NCBI GenBank assembly: GCA_009176605.1
Contig: SEYY01023911.1
Location: forward strand, 77,501-107,500
Direction of reading: 5' to 3'
DNA from: Armadillidium nasatum
Taxonomy: Eukaryota > Arthropoda > Malacostraca > Isopoda > Armadillidiidae
DNA length: 30,000 nt
Positions 1-30,000 of the stretch are shown piece by piece. The notes beneath the pieces were generated by a model. That model did not search any database. It saw only the letters and a program-made list of their open reading frames with translations, and was not told where the DNA came from. Within the stretch, counting starts at the first letter, position 1. Every line of letters starts with the position of its first letter. A program made the translations under genes and the position numbers.

Positions 1-181
1 TTTTTTAATTTGTTTCCAAATTTATTGCCATTCAATTTATAGGTCTCGGAAAGTTATCTATTTAAATCCTATTTTATGTCTCATTTTGGTAAGGAAATAA
101 AATATTAGCTTTACAGTATTTTAATATTCTAATCATTATTTTAAAAATCTAAAAGTATCTAATAAAAAAGTAGTTGAAACC

Positions 182-296
<115 letters not shown>

Positions 297-573
297 CTTC
301 ACCATTTTGCTTCATATTATATTTCGAAGCCACGAATCAAGCAACTCATCTTTTTAGCCCTATTTCTATAATACTAACAACGCACCTTAATGATCTTCAT
401 ATTTTTTTTTATTCTTAAACTTACTAATAAATTTCTCGTAAAGTAATGGTGATAATGTCTATTTATTATCCTCCTCCGTCAGGCCACATTATATAGATGC
501 TATGCATAGACGTTATTGTGGCACACACACACACAGCAGCCGAACAAATGTAAAAGTAGTCTGTTAAAGTGAA

Positions 574-799
<226 letters not shown>

Positions 800-1053
800 T
801 ACGACGTAACTTAAAATTATAGTTAACTTCACTTTTGAACCTTATTTTTATAAAATTTAATTTTCTTCGGTTGAGTGAATGCATGTAAACAGATTAGGAT
901 ATCAAATTCAATCTTAAGTTTATATTCTTAGCATTGTTTAAACAAACGAATACATTCCTTTCATTGTTTTTTTTTTTTTTTTTTTTTTTCGTATACAAAA
1001 GGAAAAGAGTAATTAAAAATGTTTTCTCATTTTTATGTTTTTGTTGTTTTCAG

Positions 1054-8834
<7,781 letters not shown>

Positions 8835-9843
8835 CTACTTTAGTATTTTTCTATATTGATGGTTGTTACAAGGATATTGACTTCAGTCAAAAAACTTCAG
8901 TTCATAAGGTTATATTTATCTGTAAAATATATATGTAACAAAATGCCTGAATGCAGTAGAAAACGCTTTTTATGATATTTATTTTTTAAAATTGTTAAGC
9001 GAATACTTAAAATGGAATTTTCTTACTTTGATATCATTTAAAAGTACAAAGCACTATTTTATGTTTGTTCTCATTTTTTTACTTTATTATTATTATTGCT
9101 CTTGTTCTTACTTCTTATAGTGTTAGCTACTGCTAAAGGTAATTGTTTTACTGAATCTTATAAATGAAAATTCTTCTGTTAGTACAAACTAAATTATTTT
9201 TATACAGCATTAGCTACACCAGTTTGAGCTTTTTTAGGTGATATTGTGAATTAAATTATTGATACTGCACTATATGACCGAATTATGATTAGTACAGTGT
9301 ATTTAATGATGGGTATACAGGAGGTGATTAGGAAAAAAAATGGGACATTAACGAGAGGGTGTACACTAAAGTGGCCTTAAATTTTTGTGCCATGTTCAGC
9401 AAGATAAGTTTTCGTCGTAAACATTATTATTATTTTTATTATTATTAATTATTGTAAATAATTAATATACAACGAAGGGCTGTAAACAACGACAGGAGGG
9501 AGGAGCGAATTTTGCCAAATTATTACAGGTTAATCAGTTTATATGTGAATTGTATGTTTAGCACAATTCAATTTTACTTGCCCTTCCGCTAGGTTACAGT
9601 TATTTCTGCCATTTTTTTTATACTTATATATGAGCTAGATCATATCTTACTCAATTAATTAAAGGGATCTCATGATTTTGTCTGGAGAAAGTTTTTGTTT
9701 CTTTTTTTTTTTAGTTTTATATTATATATCGAACTCTTTATCGCGTTTTTTTTTTTCTTCTTTTCGAAAACTGTAAATGAAACGAAAAAAGCTTTGTTCT
9801 ATTTCTATTTCTATTTTTAAAATTCTTTTTTTTCATTTCTAAG

Positions 9844-9988
<145 letters not shown>

Positions 9989-10106
9989 GTGGATAATGAA
10001 TATTTCTGAGTATTTAAATTATATACATAAATTAAGAGTTTAATTCATTATTCACTTGTATTTTCGCTTGGCGTTTATCTAGCTTTCCTTGCCTTTTTAA
10101 GCTTTA

Positions 10107-10309
<203 letters not shown>

Positions 10310-10368
10310 TATTTTTATATATATATATTATATAATTGGATATGTTACTTCTTCTGATCGTTTATTTC

Positions 10369-10404
<36 letters not shown>

Positions 10405-10501
10405 TGGTGCCAAAAATGAAAAAAAACTATCTTCCTGTAGGTAATTTATTTCATTGCCATTATTATTATTTTTATTATTATTATTAACTTATTATTAACT
10501 T

Positions 10502-10502
10502 A

Positions 10503-10559
<57 letters not shown>
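10502..10559. repeat. (TTA)n microsatellite
   Basis: About 19 units, preceded by a broken (TTA)n run. Confidence 0.93.
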
Positions 10560-10560
<1 letters not shown>

Positions 10561-11616
10561 AATCAAATTTTGTGTTCTGCTTGTATAAACAATTTTCTTT
10601 GGGACCAATTTTTTTCCTTACATAAATTAGTTTTCTAGTTGACTTTTTTTTTTTTTTTTTAAATAAAGAGTTTTTAAAATGAATTTGTTAATTAACCTTT
10701 TATGTTTTTTTTATAATTTGCTTTGTTAAATGAACATATTTTTCAGCTTATTTCAAAACTATATCAGTATTCAATTTTTACTTTTGCAAACTCATAAATT
10801 CGATAAGAATTTTATTTAAAAAAAAAAAAGTTAAAAGAAAATTTATTGTCCCTTCTAAGTTAATAGTATTGCAGGTACGTATTATCAGTAGTAACTGCAA
10901 TAAATTGAATGTAACGGTATTATTGAAATGCTAAATCCGAATAGGAAGTAGTTTCTTGCAACAAGCATTAATTGTGATAGTTTTTCCATTTTATAGATTC
11001 CTAAACCAAGATTTTAGCTAGAATTTAGATTTACTGAAAATCGATTGTCAATATTTGGATGTTTCATTTTCTAGCCAAAATACGAGTGAGATGCGTTAAA
11101 CTACAATTTGAATGAACGATGTTGTGAAACTTCACCTACGCGAAATGTGCTTTATAAATTTACAAAGTAATAAAATTGTGAATCGTTAAAAGCAAGTACA
11201 AGCCCGAGGCTTCGTTTTGTGGGTAAGAAAAAGGCTTTACTTTATAGCTTTTAGTCCGACACAACTTTCTAGCGAGGTTTTGTATTCAATGAACTCTTTC
11301 GAAGTTTGAGGTAAGGCAAAGTGAGAGATGCTTCATTGACAACCCCACTACAAATATATTGATCATGTGATAATAAATTACGAGTTTACTTCGACCAAGG
11401 AAGTGGCGAAAAAAAAAGGCTATAATTTTAGGTTCGTAAATTAAAGGGTGAAAAAGTTTGTTAAATATAGTTTAAACCAGTCTTAGGGCTATAAAGCAGG
11501 ATAATGTTATGATTACATTTACGAGATGTAATTAATTAAAGAGCCATGCAGCTACCCATATAACCGTTTCAAAAAAAAAATTGTCTTAAAAATTAATTAA
11601 AACATGGCGATTTACA

Positions 11617-11802
11617 GTGCCAGTTAAAAGTTGTAGTAGTGAAAATAAAAGAAGAGAGGCTTACTCTCTTCCTGTACACGATGTCTGGGGCAGAGAATGG
11701 CTGAGACTGAGGAAATCGTATTACTGGCGATCAGGAGCAAGATTAGAACAATTGTTCCAATCTTACTGTTTAACAAGCCCAAATAAAATGACCATTGCTT
11801 AA
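11617..11802 (+). other. Orphan short ORF, unidentified
   Basis: A 61-codon frame opening at GTG and preceded by tttacag, so it could be an internal exon rather than a free ORF. It has balanced composition with residues such as VHDVWGREWLRLRKSYYWRS, and higher GC than its surroundings. I do not recognise the family. It may be an exon, a decayed repeat or chance. Confidence 0.2.
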
Positions 11803-12298
11803 ATTTCCTAAAGGACCAATACTATTTCCCAAATTGATCTATCGGTGTTTTTTGACCCGAAATTTTGATTTTTCAATCAGAAATTCACAATGGTTTCCAT
11901 AAGAATTTCATAAGAACTAATCAAAACGTAAAAGGGCATTTATAATTACCTGAAAAAATTCCTTAAAGAAAAATGTTGTTGGGTATGTTACAAATACCAA
12001 CGAGAAATTTTCCAACTGGAAAATCTTTATCTGGATTTCCGATCTCAGTGGGAATTATCAAATTTCACATTGGAAAATTGATCTTGCGAGATTCTGAGAA
12101 AATTCCCATCAAACAATTTTGCTTAATTTTTTTGTTTCTTCACTTCGTTTTCATTTTTGCATAATCATAGTTTAAAATTGGCGTCTACACACACCTATGA
12201 AATATGCATTTGGAAAACTAGAAATTAAAACAATAGGACGATAAAACCTGAAATTGTTAAAGTCTCCTCATCTTATATACAGTTGAACGGGCTCGTAA

Positions 12299-14746
<2,448 letters not shown>

Positions 14747-14780
14747 TGTTTTCCCACCAACTCCAGTGAAATTCGGTAGG

Positions 14781-14804
14781 CCTCCGGCCTTTGCCCACCG
14801 GAGG
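14781..14804 (+). other. Stem-loop in LINE A 3' UTR
   Basis: A perfect 7-bp GC-rich stem (CCTCCGG / CCGGAGG) closes a 10-base loop, 58 bases after TAG and just before the (AT)n tail. Such hairpins near LINE RNA 3' ends can be the reverse transcriptase recognition element; that role is inferred. Confidence 0.6.
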
Positions 14805-14811
14805 AGATATA

Positions 14812-14968
<157 letters not shown>

Positions 14969-14999
14969 GGAATTTCTATGGAACTGAAACCCTAGAAAG

Positions 15000-15901
<902 letters not shown>

Positions 15902-15904
15902 ATA

Positions 15905-17345
15905 TTTTTCCGTACCAAAATAATGGAAGTTGGCCGCTCGATAATTTTAGAAAACTTTTATATTTTGCATGGCGTTAATGTTATCCCTGGGAAGTTCAAA
16001 ACCACCATTCGTTTTTGTAGATTTACTCTGGTTGTAACAGGGTGAGCCAAAATGTTAGACCAGGTGGAGCCAAATTTTCACTTAATAGAGGCTAACATTT
16101 TAAGTAATATCTCCATATTGGTAATTCTTATACAAAATTTCATAGAGATTGATTTGTTAGGGATACTTTAAGGTACATTTGGCCTTTCCTGTTTTTTTTG
16201 TGAAAATAATATTTCACCATGAAAATGAATCCGAAAAATTGTGTTAAAAATCGAAGAAATTTCCATTTTCGTGGGTGTATTATTAAAAGAAGGAAATAAT
16301 TTAACGATATAAAATTTTGTGTGATGATACATACTAAAGTATGGTTTAACTTAAATCTTATTTGAAGTTGGGTAAATATTTTTAAAACAATTTACAGGGT
16401 GTTCAAAAATCAATTTTTCGGAAAATCGGTAACTTTGAACCTTAATATCTCTGGTTTGGTAAGTGCTAAAAATCTGAAATTTTCACACATTATACTACTT
16501 CCATAGATGTTCCTTGACCTGCAATATAAACTTTGGTACTTGCTTATTTTAAGAAATACAGCCATTCAAAAATGCTAAAAAAAAAAAATTTAAAGTTGTG
16601 TTATGATACCTATAATTATAGTTATTATAGTTCAATAACATATATCATAACACAACTTTAAAAATTTTTTTATAGCATTTTTGAATGGTTGTATTTCTTA
16701 AAATAAGCAAGTACCAAAGTTTATATTGCAGGTCAAGGAACATCTATGGAAGTAGTATAATGTGTGAAAATTTCAGATTTTTAGCACTTACCAAACCAGA
16801 GATATTAAGGTTCAAAGTTACCGATTTTCCGAAAAATTGATTTTTGAACACCCTGTAAATTGTTTTAAAAATATTTACCCAACTTCAAATAAGATTTAAG
16901 TTAAACCATACTTTAGTATGTATCATCACACAAAATTTTATATCGTTAAATTATTTCCTTCTTTTAATAATACACCCACGAAAATGGAAATTTCTTCGAT
17001 TTTTAACACAATTTTTCGGATTCATTTTCATGGTGAAATATTATTTTCACAAAAAAAACAGGAAAGGCCAAATGTACCTTAAAGTATCCCTAACAAATCA
17101 ATCTCTATGAAATTTGGTATAAGAATTACCAATATGGAGATATTACTTAAAATGTTAGCTCTATTAAGTGAAAATTTGGCTCCACCTGGTCTAACATTTT
17201 GGCTCACCCTGTTACAACCAGAGTAAATCTACAAAAACGAATGGTGGTTTTGAACTTCCCAGGGATAACATTAACGCCATGCAAAATATAAAAGTTTTCT
17301 AAAATTATCGAGCGGCCAACTTCCATTATTTTGGTACGGAAAAAA
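15905..17345. repeat. Near-perfect 1.44-kb inverted repeat (foldback-like element)
   Basis: The left arm (15905-16608) and right arm (16643-17345) are reverse complements over about 704 bases, around a 34-base loop. Matching points sum to 33249 at the outside and 33251 near the loop, showing only two single-base length changes: an extra G near 16091 and an A-run difference near 16580. I saw only a few substitutions, such as the bases near 16133 and 16562. Neither arm has a long ORF. Both outer ends run into (AT)n. It could be a foldback transposon, a tail-to-tail MITE pair, a recent inverted duplication or an assembly artefact. Confidence 0.93.
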
Positions 17346-17356
17346 TGGATTGACCC

Positions 17357-18280
<924 letters not shown>

Positions 18281-18314
18281 GGATTTCTTGATTTAGGATG
18301 TATTTTGAGAGTAC

Positions 18315-18343
<29 letters not shown>
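18315..18343. repeat. A run
   Basis: About 29 consecutive A after LINE B. Confidence 0.9.
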
Positions 18344-18345
<2 letters not shown>

Positions 18346-18501
18346 CTCAATATTGTATAAAATTAACTCCAACTTTATATAATTATTCTTTCAGTTTTTG
18401 TTTGCTGAAAGCGAACCTCACCAACTAAAGGCATATATTATCTCTTCAAGCATTATATTATCTCTTCTCTTATCTCTTCACTTCACAGGTGAATGGATGT
18501 T

Positions 18502-18561
18502 ACGAGTTCAAGGCAAGAGATAGTTGTGAGTTCTCTTGATGTCTGCTTGCCTTGAACTCGT
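18502..18561. repeat. 16-bp perfect inverted repeat with 28-base loop
   Basis: ACGAGTTCAAGGCAAG at 18502-18517 is the exact reverse complement of 18546-18561. It lies about 220 bases past LINE B, in sequence of unknown origin. It could be a structured RNA, a small foldback remnant or chance, although 16 of 16 bases is unlikely by chance. Confidence 0.6.
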
Positions 18562-19008
18562 GTTGACCTGGCAGTATTTTGATTGCTTGATGGGATGGCT
18601 TTTGTCTTCGATGGTAATGTCCGCTCACGAAAACAAACAAAAACAAGATCAAGGTGGAGTGCATCAAAGTTTAGAGTGCATCCACTCTCCGAGAAAGCTT
18701 ATGATACTCTCCTTTCAGATTATAGATTGGAAGCTTTGAGCAGAGAAATTTGTCCGCGAAGCGAATTCCTTGAAGCTCAACTAATTCTTTGTTTACTTTA
18801 TGTCATCCTTCAAAAATGATGGTGAATCATAATAGGGAAGTTGTAGCTCTGCCTGCTGGGACATTGTTACTCGTTTCAAGTGATTTTCTTTGATTTAAGT
18901 ATAGTTTTAAGTATTATATTTGGGTTAGTGTTTGTGTTTAAAAAAATTAGTTCTGTATTGAAATTTGTGATCGGTGTATGGGACCTAAACTTATTAAAAT
19001 GGGTTAGC

Positions 19009-19714
19009 ATGGGGAAGGGACGTGGTGGTAGTGGTAAAAAGAAGAAAACGAGGAAATCGAAGGAGAATTCCTATTTCGAAGATGAAACACTTCAAAGTTC
19101 TAGTAATTCTAGTGTCATATCAACTTCTAGTGATGATTTGATTGCTGCAATAGAATAGGCTGAACAGGGTATAGGCAAGAATACAGGCACTCAACCGTTA
19201 GATGTATCTTTGGACAATTTACATAGACATAGGAATTAATTTTTTGTTTCACAGATAATAAAAAGAAAATGGAATGTTGATTCTTGAAGTTCTCTTAGGC
19301 AAGTAGCTAAGAATATAATTCTGGAGTATGTGCATTTTCTTTATATTACAACTATAAATTCTTCGCAAACACTTAAAAATCTGAATCCTTTCCCATTGAG
19401 GAAGGCTGTACAGGGTGCTGCAGGAGGAGCTTTGAAAATAGCAAGATTTTGTAAAACAAAGTCTGCTTGTTGAAATATATACTGCTAAGCAAACTAGACA
19501 ATTTCTATCAACAGATACCTTAATAAATGGCTCTGTGCCAGTGGAGGTTTGTATAGTTCAAAATTTAAATACTTTTCAGGGAATGATTAATGTACCTGAA
19601 TTGGATATTATGAGTGATGGAGACATTTTGGACTATCTTAAATCAGATAATGTGATACAAGTAAGATATATTCTTAAGAAAGATAAAACTTTAACACATT
19701 TTCAGTGTATATAG
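19009..19714 (+). pseudogene. Non-LTR retrotransposon ORF1 (gag-like) fragment, frameshifted
   Basis: An initial basic N-terminus begins MGKGRGGSGKKKKTRKSKEN and is followed by a Ser-rich tail and a stop near 19158. After several stops, a second block reads NPFPLRKAVQGAAGGALKIA (from about 19384). After a shift near 19468 comes EIYTAKQTRQFLS, then VPVEVCIVQNLNTFQGMINV, VPELDIMSDGDILDYLK and IQVRYILKKDKTL, ending at TAG 19712. This order resembles the RRM-like ORF1 of arthropod jockey-type LINEs. Its relation to LINE B is unclear, since it lies downstream of LINE B's 3' tail. Confidence 0.65.
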
Positions 19715-20547
19715 CTTTTTCCCTAGTGAAAAAAGTCCATTTCTAGTGTTTTTCTAGAGTCTATACTCTATAACGGTTAAATAGTTTTTTTTTTTTAGGA
19801 AATTTGACCCATTTTCAAATAAATTGTAGGTCTGAACTACTTTTTGGAAGGACCTGAAATTTGGAATGTATATTCAGATTTCTATGGGCTACAAAAGCTT
19901 CTAAAAGACTTTTGTTCCCAGTGTTATAGAAAAAATGTTATAAGCATAAAACTGACCAAAAAAATAAAAAATAAATAAAAAAAAAAACTACACCTATAAC
20001 ATTTATTTTTGGTGGGTATGTAGAGGAGGGATGGGACTACAAATTCCTCTCTATACTTTATTCGATGCGATTCGTTGGTTTTGAGATATGGCCTTCAAAA
20101 AGGTCCATTTTTGACCAAATTTCAGAAATTCCCAAAGTTTGAGAGGCTATATCTCGCTTTAAAAAATAGCATTTAATAATGAACTGAATAAAAGTTGTAA
20201 TCCTGTCCCTCCTCTTAACAATATCCAAAAATAAAATAATTAGTAGGTAGTGTTTTTTTTAAATAATTTTTTTCTCTGGAAGGATACGATTTTTGCAAAA
20301 AATTTTCAAGTGCTTATAACTTTTTTCTAGATGTGATATCAAGAATCTGTTCCCAATAATCCAAGATATTAGGGCTAATATTATTCAGTTAAATTTTCAG
20401 CTCAAGTTGACCAGTGATTTGACCCTGCTATTAATTTTTTTTTTCAACTTTTCGTCCAAATAACTTTCAAACCATTATAGACTCAGAAAAATGCTCAAAA
20501 TCAAATTAGGACTTTTGGAAAAAATGCATATACCCTGAAAATTTCAG
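19715..20547. other. Non-coding AT-rich repeat-like DNA
   Basis: No ORF. The text repeats short motifs such as atatctc or gagatat followed some 25-30 bases later by gaaattt, the same style as the arms of the inverted repeat. This suggests old repeat DNA. Confidence 0.4.
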
Positions 20548-20823
20548 TCAAATAATAAAAAATATAATTTCAAACAATATAAAAAAATTAAAATTTTGTT
20601 TTTTTTTCAATATTTTCTTTTTCTTTTTTTCTGTTTCTTTTGGCTGCTTCTTTTCTACTAGTGAATTTTCATCTTTGTGTTTTGATTTTAGATGCCCCCA
20701 TAAATATTCGGTTGAAAATTTTTTACTTGGGGCACCCAGAGATCCTCTTCTAATTTCCTGACTGCACATGTTACATTTGGCTATTTCAAGCCTACCCTGA
20801 AACTCATCATTTAGCCATATTGA
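20548..20823 (-). CDS. BED-type zinc finger exon (ZBED/hAT-like), gene unplaced
   Basis: Read on the minus strand, the likely exon starts at 20823 after the acceptor gttcataatttcag. It encodes SIWLNDEFQGRLEIAKCNMC, continuing RRGSLGAPSKKFSTEYLW and GHLKSKHKDE. It has a leading Trp, CxxC, and HxxxxH (HLKSKH) with the spacing of BED fingers, which are DNA-binding and typical of hAT transposases and genes derived from them. After the finger the frame runs into Lys-rich low complexity and a stop at 20548, so the real donor probably lies earlier. No DDE or hAT dimerisation domain was found nearby. It could be part of a domesticated gene, or a lone relic. Confidence 0.65.
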   Translation of the reverse strand, partial: SIWLNDEFQGRLEIAKCNMCSQEIRRGSLGAPSKKFSTEYLWGHLKSKHKDENSLVEKKQPKETEKKKKKILKKKQNFNFFILFEIIFFII

Positions 20824-21670
20824 CTGAAATTATGAACAAAATAATAATTTTGAAATAATATAGCTAAATGATACAAGTTTGATACATAGCAATAAAATAA
20901 TAATGATATGTTTAAATACAGGTTATATTGATAATTTTATATCTTGCATTTTTTAAAATTTTACCTTAGGGTCTTACCTAGGTAAACCTGTTGAATAACT
21001 ATCGTGAATAAAAAAAAAAAAAAAATTCAAGAATTTTTTACTTTTATTATACAAAATCTGTAATTTTCTGAAATTTTTTCGGAGAAAATGTACATAATCA
21101 TAATTTAAGTGAATGTTGACTATTCTACTCCTTCCTTATAATTAAATAAACCTCATTTAAATTTATATCTAATTTTCTTAAGGGGAGGGTCCTAAAATTT
21201 GAGTGCTTTTAACCTTTTTACAAATTTTATTCAACCCCAGCCAGAGCCCCAGTCCCAGCCCCCTGCCCTGGCCAAATTTTGGAGACCCTTGCCCCTGCCA
21301 AATTCCAGCCCCAGTTGGTCCCTATAGACATTTATTTGTGCATGTTGAATGAACATATAATTTTGTATTGTATGTACATTTGTTGCATTTGTAAATGTAT
21401 ATTTATTGTAAATTATGCTTGTTATGCTATGGAAATAAACTGTTATATGCTCTAAAAGGTAAGTAAAATGTACTATCCAGTTACTTCATTCAGAGTTTGA
21501 TAATAATGATTCTGAAATATTTTGATTTGTACCCTATATACATTTATAGTGAAATTGATATTTCAGTTTGGTGTGACCTTTTTCAAAAACACAATCAAAT
21601 TTTTTCATTACTTTTTAAACAAAGTTCATATATTTATCTCACAGGAACATGGGGATTTTAAAAAAGTCAT
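20824..21670. other. Intergenic DNA with a C-rich island
   Basis: Mostly AT-rich sequence, with a short island of CCCAG/CCCC repeats at about 21234-21325 that is out of character for the window. An AATAAA occurs at about 21433. No ORF of note. Confidence 0.5.
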
Positions 21671-21672
21671 AA

Positions 21673-21787
<115 letters not shown>

Positions 21788-21849
21788 ATTTTGATAACCA
21801 CTATGATAATCAACCGTGGAATCATTATTTATAATTATTTAAGTGGAGT

Positions 21850-21901
21850 AGTGGTCAACACAACGGACTTCCATCTTTTGGACCCGGGTTCGATTCCTCG
21901 A
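21850..21901 (+). repeat. tRNA-derived SINE-like head (A box and B box)
   Basis: TAGTGGTCAACAC resembles a tRNA D-arm/A box, and GGGTTCGATTCC is a consensus B box 34 bases downstream, the spacing of an internal RNA polymerase III promoter. A full tRNA cloverleaf is not preserved: the T stem has mismatches and the acceptor stem is not convincing. AT-rich sequence and an (AT)n tail follow, as in SINEs. Confidence 0.55.
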
Positions 21902-21949
21902 AATTATAACATCATTAGCAGTTATGAAAATTATAAATTAAAATTATAT

Positions 21950-22059
<110 letters not shown>

Positions 22060-22298
22060 ATAATCTTTGTCCTTCAGCCTGTAGTTATTATTACTTTTAA
22101 TGATTTACATTAGAGTACTTGCAGTTATATGATGGATATAAACTTAGTTGACTTTAGTTTTGTCATAGAAATTGGAAAAAAAATTGCCAAAGTGGTTGTC
22201 TTGCAAAATCACCCTTTCATTGGGGAGTGAATTGCAGCAATACCTGCCTTTATTTTTAAGGCCTTGTGTAAAAAAAAATTTTTTTTTTTTTTTTTCAG
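22060..22298. other. Upstream region of CAPN7
   Basis: AT-rich DNA between the last (AT)n tract and the 5' UTR. No clear promoter element was recognised; it may be intron, given the acceptor at 22298. Confidence 0.4.
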
Positions 22299-22343
22299 GC
22301 TATAGGTTAGAAAATAAATTTCAAATATAAATAACTATTCAAA
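22299..22343 (+). promoter_or_regulatory. CAPN7: CAPN7 5' UTR piece after a likely splice acceptor
   Basis: A long T run followed by cag at 22296-22298 looks like a strong 3' splice site just before the start codon. This implies an upstream non-coding exon that I cannot place. The in-frame TAA at 22332-22334 rules out an N-terminal extension in this exon. Confidence 0.55.
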
Positions 22344-29540
<7,197 letters not shown>

Positions 29541-30000
29541 GTAAGCATAAACACGAGGTAATCTTTTTGTGATTCTTTAATGTTAAAGATCAAAACTATC
29601 AGTATATTAAAATTGAAATTGAATTAAAATTCATATTGTGAACATAAAATAATTACCAGTTTTGAAGTATTTTGACAGTTGTATTTATGCACTATCTATC
29701 TCAGTTCCTGTGTTCTTGTTCTTCCCACTAGTTAATCTTCTAACACTATAAATCCTTCATCCTTACATTTCAAATACTCTCTTTTCTATTCGTCCAACGA
29801 TTGTATGCTAGTGTATACTCGTTGAAACTCCAACTTCAGTTCTCTTAGTTTTTCTTTTAAATTTGCTACCAACACAGTTGAACGCTCTTTTCGCTAATAC
29901 CTTTTATGTTGAAACATATTCAATTGTTACAAAATTCAACCCATATCCGTAACAAAATTGACCACAAAGATATTAAAAAAACATAGTGACAAAACACATT
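29541..30000. other. CAPN7 intron 8 (start)
   Basis: No exon recognised. The sequence becomes C-rich on the plus strand after about 29700, which may mark another old repeat. Confidence 0.5.

Noticed and set aside
15905..17345. CRISPR or bacterial structure
   Set aside because: A single long inverted repeat in eukaryotic intergenic DNA, with no spaced short repeats and no cas genes.
18536..18819. Two overlapping plus-strand ORFs of 67 and 78 codons
   Set aside because: No motif, upstream of the ORF1 fragment and partly built on the 16-bp hairpin; could be 5' UTR of a LINE but not supportable as genes.
21850..21901. Functional tRNA gene
   Set aside because: A and B boxes are present, but the T stem has mismatches and no acceptor stem closes, so it is called SINE-like.

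Overview
This is a eukaryotic nuclear DNA window and very AT-rich. It carries intron-split genes with GT/AG splice sites, non-LTR retrotransposon remnants, MITE-like DNA and about 28 long (AT)n microsatellites, which by my rough count make up about 3.8 kb, or 13%, of the window. The retrotransposon protein style, the extreme (AT)n load and the presence of MAP3K1 and CAPN7 orthologues suggest a non-dipteran arthropod, plausibly a malacostracan crustacean. The taxon is an inference and could be wrong.

Two real protein-coding genes are on the plus strand. Positions 1054-8834 hold the 3' part of a MAP3K1 (MEKK1) orthologue in nine exons: SWIM zinc finger, RING/PHD-like finger, TOG/ARM-like helical region, serine-rich linker and a complete kinase domain ending in a stop. 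Positions 22344-29540 hold the first eight coding exons of a calpain-7 (CAPN7) orthologue: two MIT-like regions, the CysPc protease core with Cys/His/Asn in place, and the start of the C-terminal beta-sandwich domains. The last exons lie beyond the window. Reading frames join across every intron, so both genes look intact. One is a stress-kinase/E3 scaffold and the other an ESCRT-associated protease; nothing in the sequence links them functionally.

The 13.5 kb between them (8835-22298) is repeat territory. It contains a decayed jockey-like LINE with partial endonuclease and reverse transcriptase (12449-14816), a near-perfect 1.44-kb inverted repeat (15905-17345), the 3' end of a second related LINE (17641-18280), a LINE ORF1 fragment (19009-19714), a minus-strand BED zinc-finger exon (20548-20823) and a tRNA-derived SINE-like head (21850-21901). 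The introns carry further relics: a very decayed RT C-terminus (about 2290-3250), an unidentified decayed coding region (about 26350-27340) and a MITE with pogo/Tigger-like termini (28587-29086).

Many (AT)n tracts abut splice sites or transposon ends. The most striking single object is the long hairpin-forming inverted repeat, boxed on both sides by (AT)n. No CRISPR, operon, rRNA or intact tRNA gene was seen. I found no clearly new multi-gene system.
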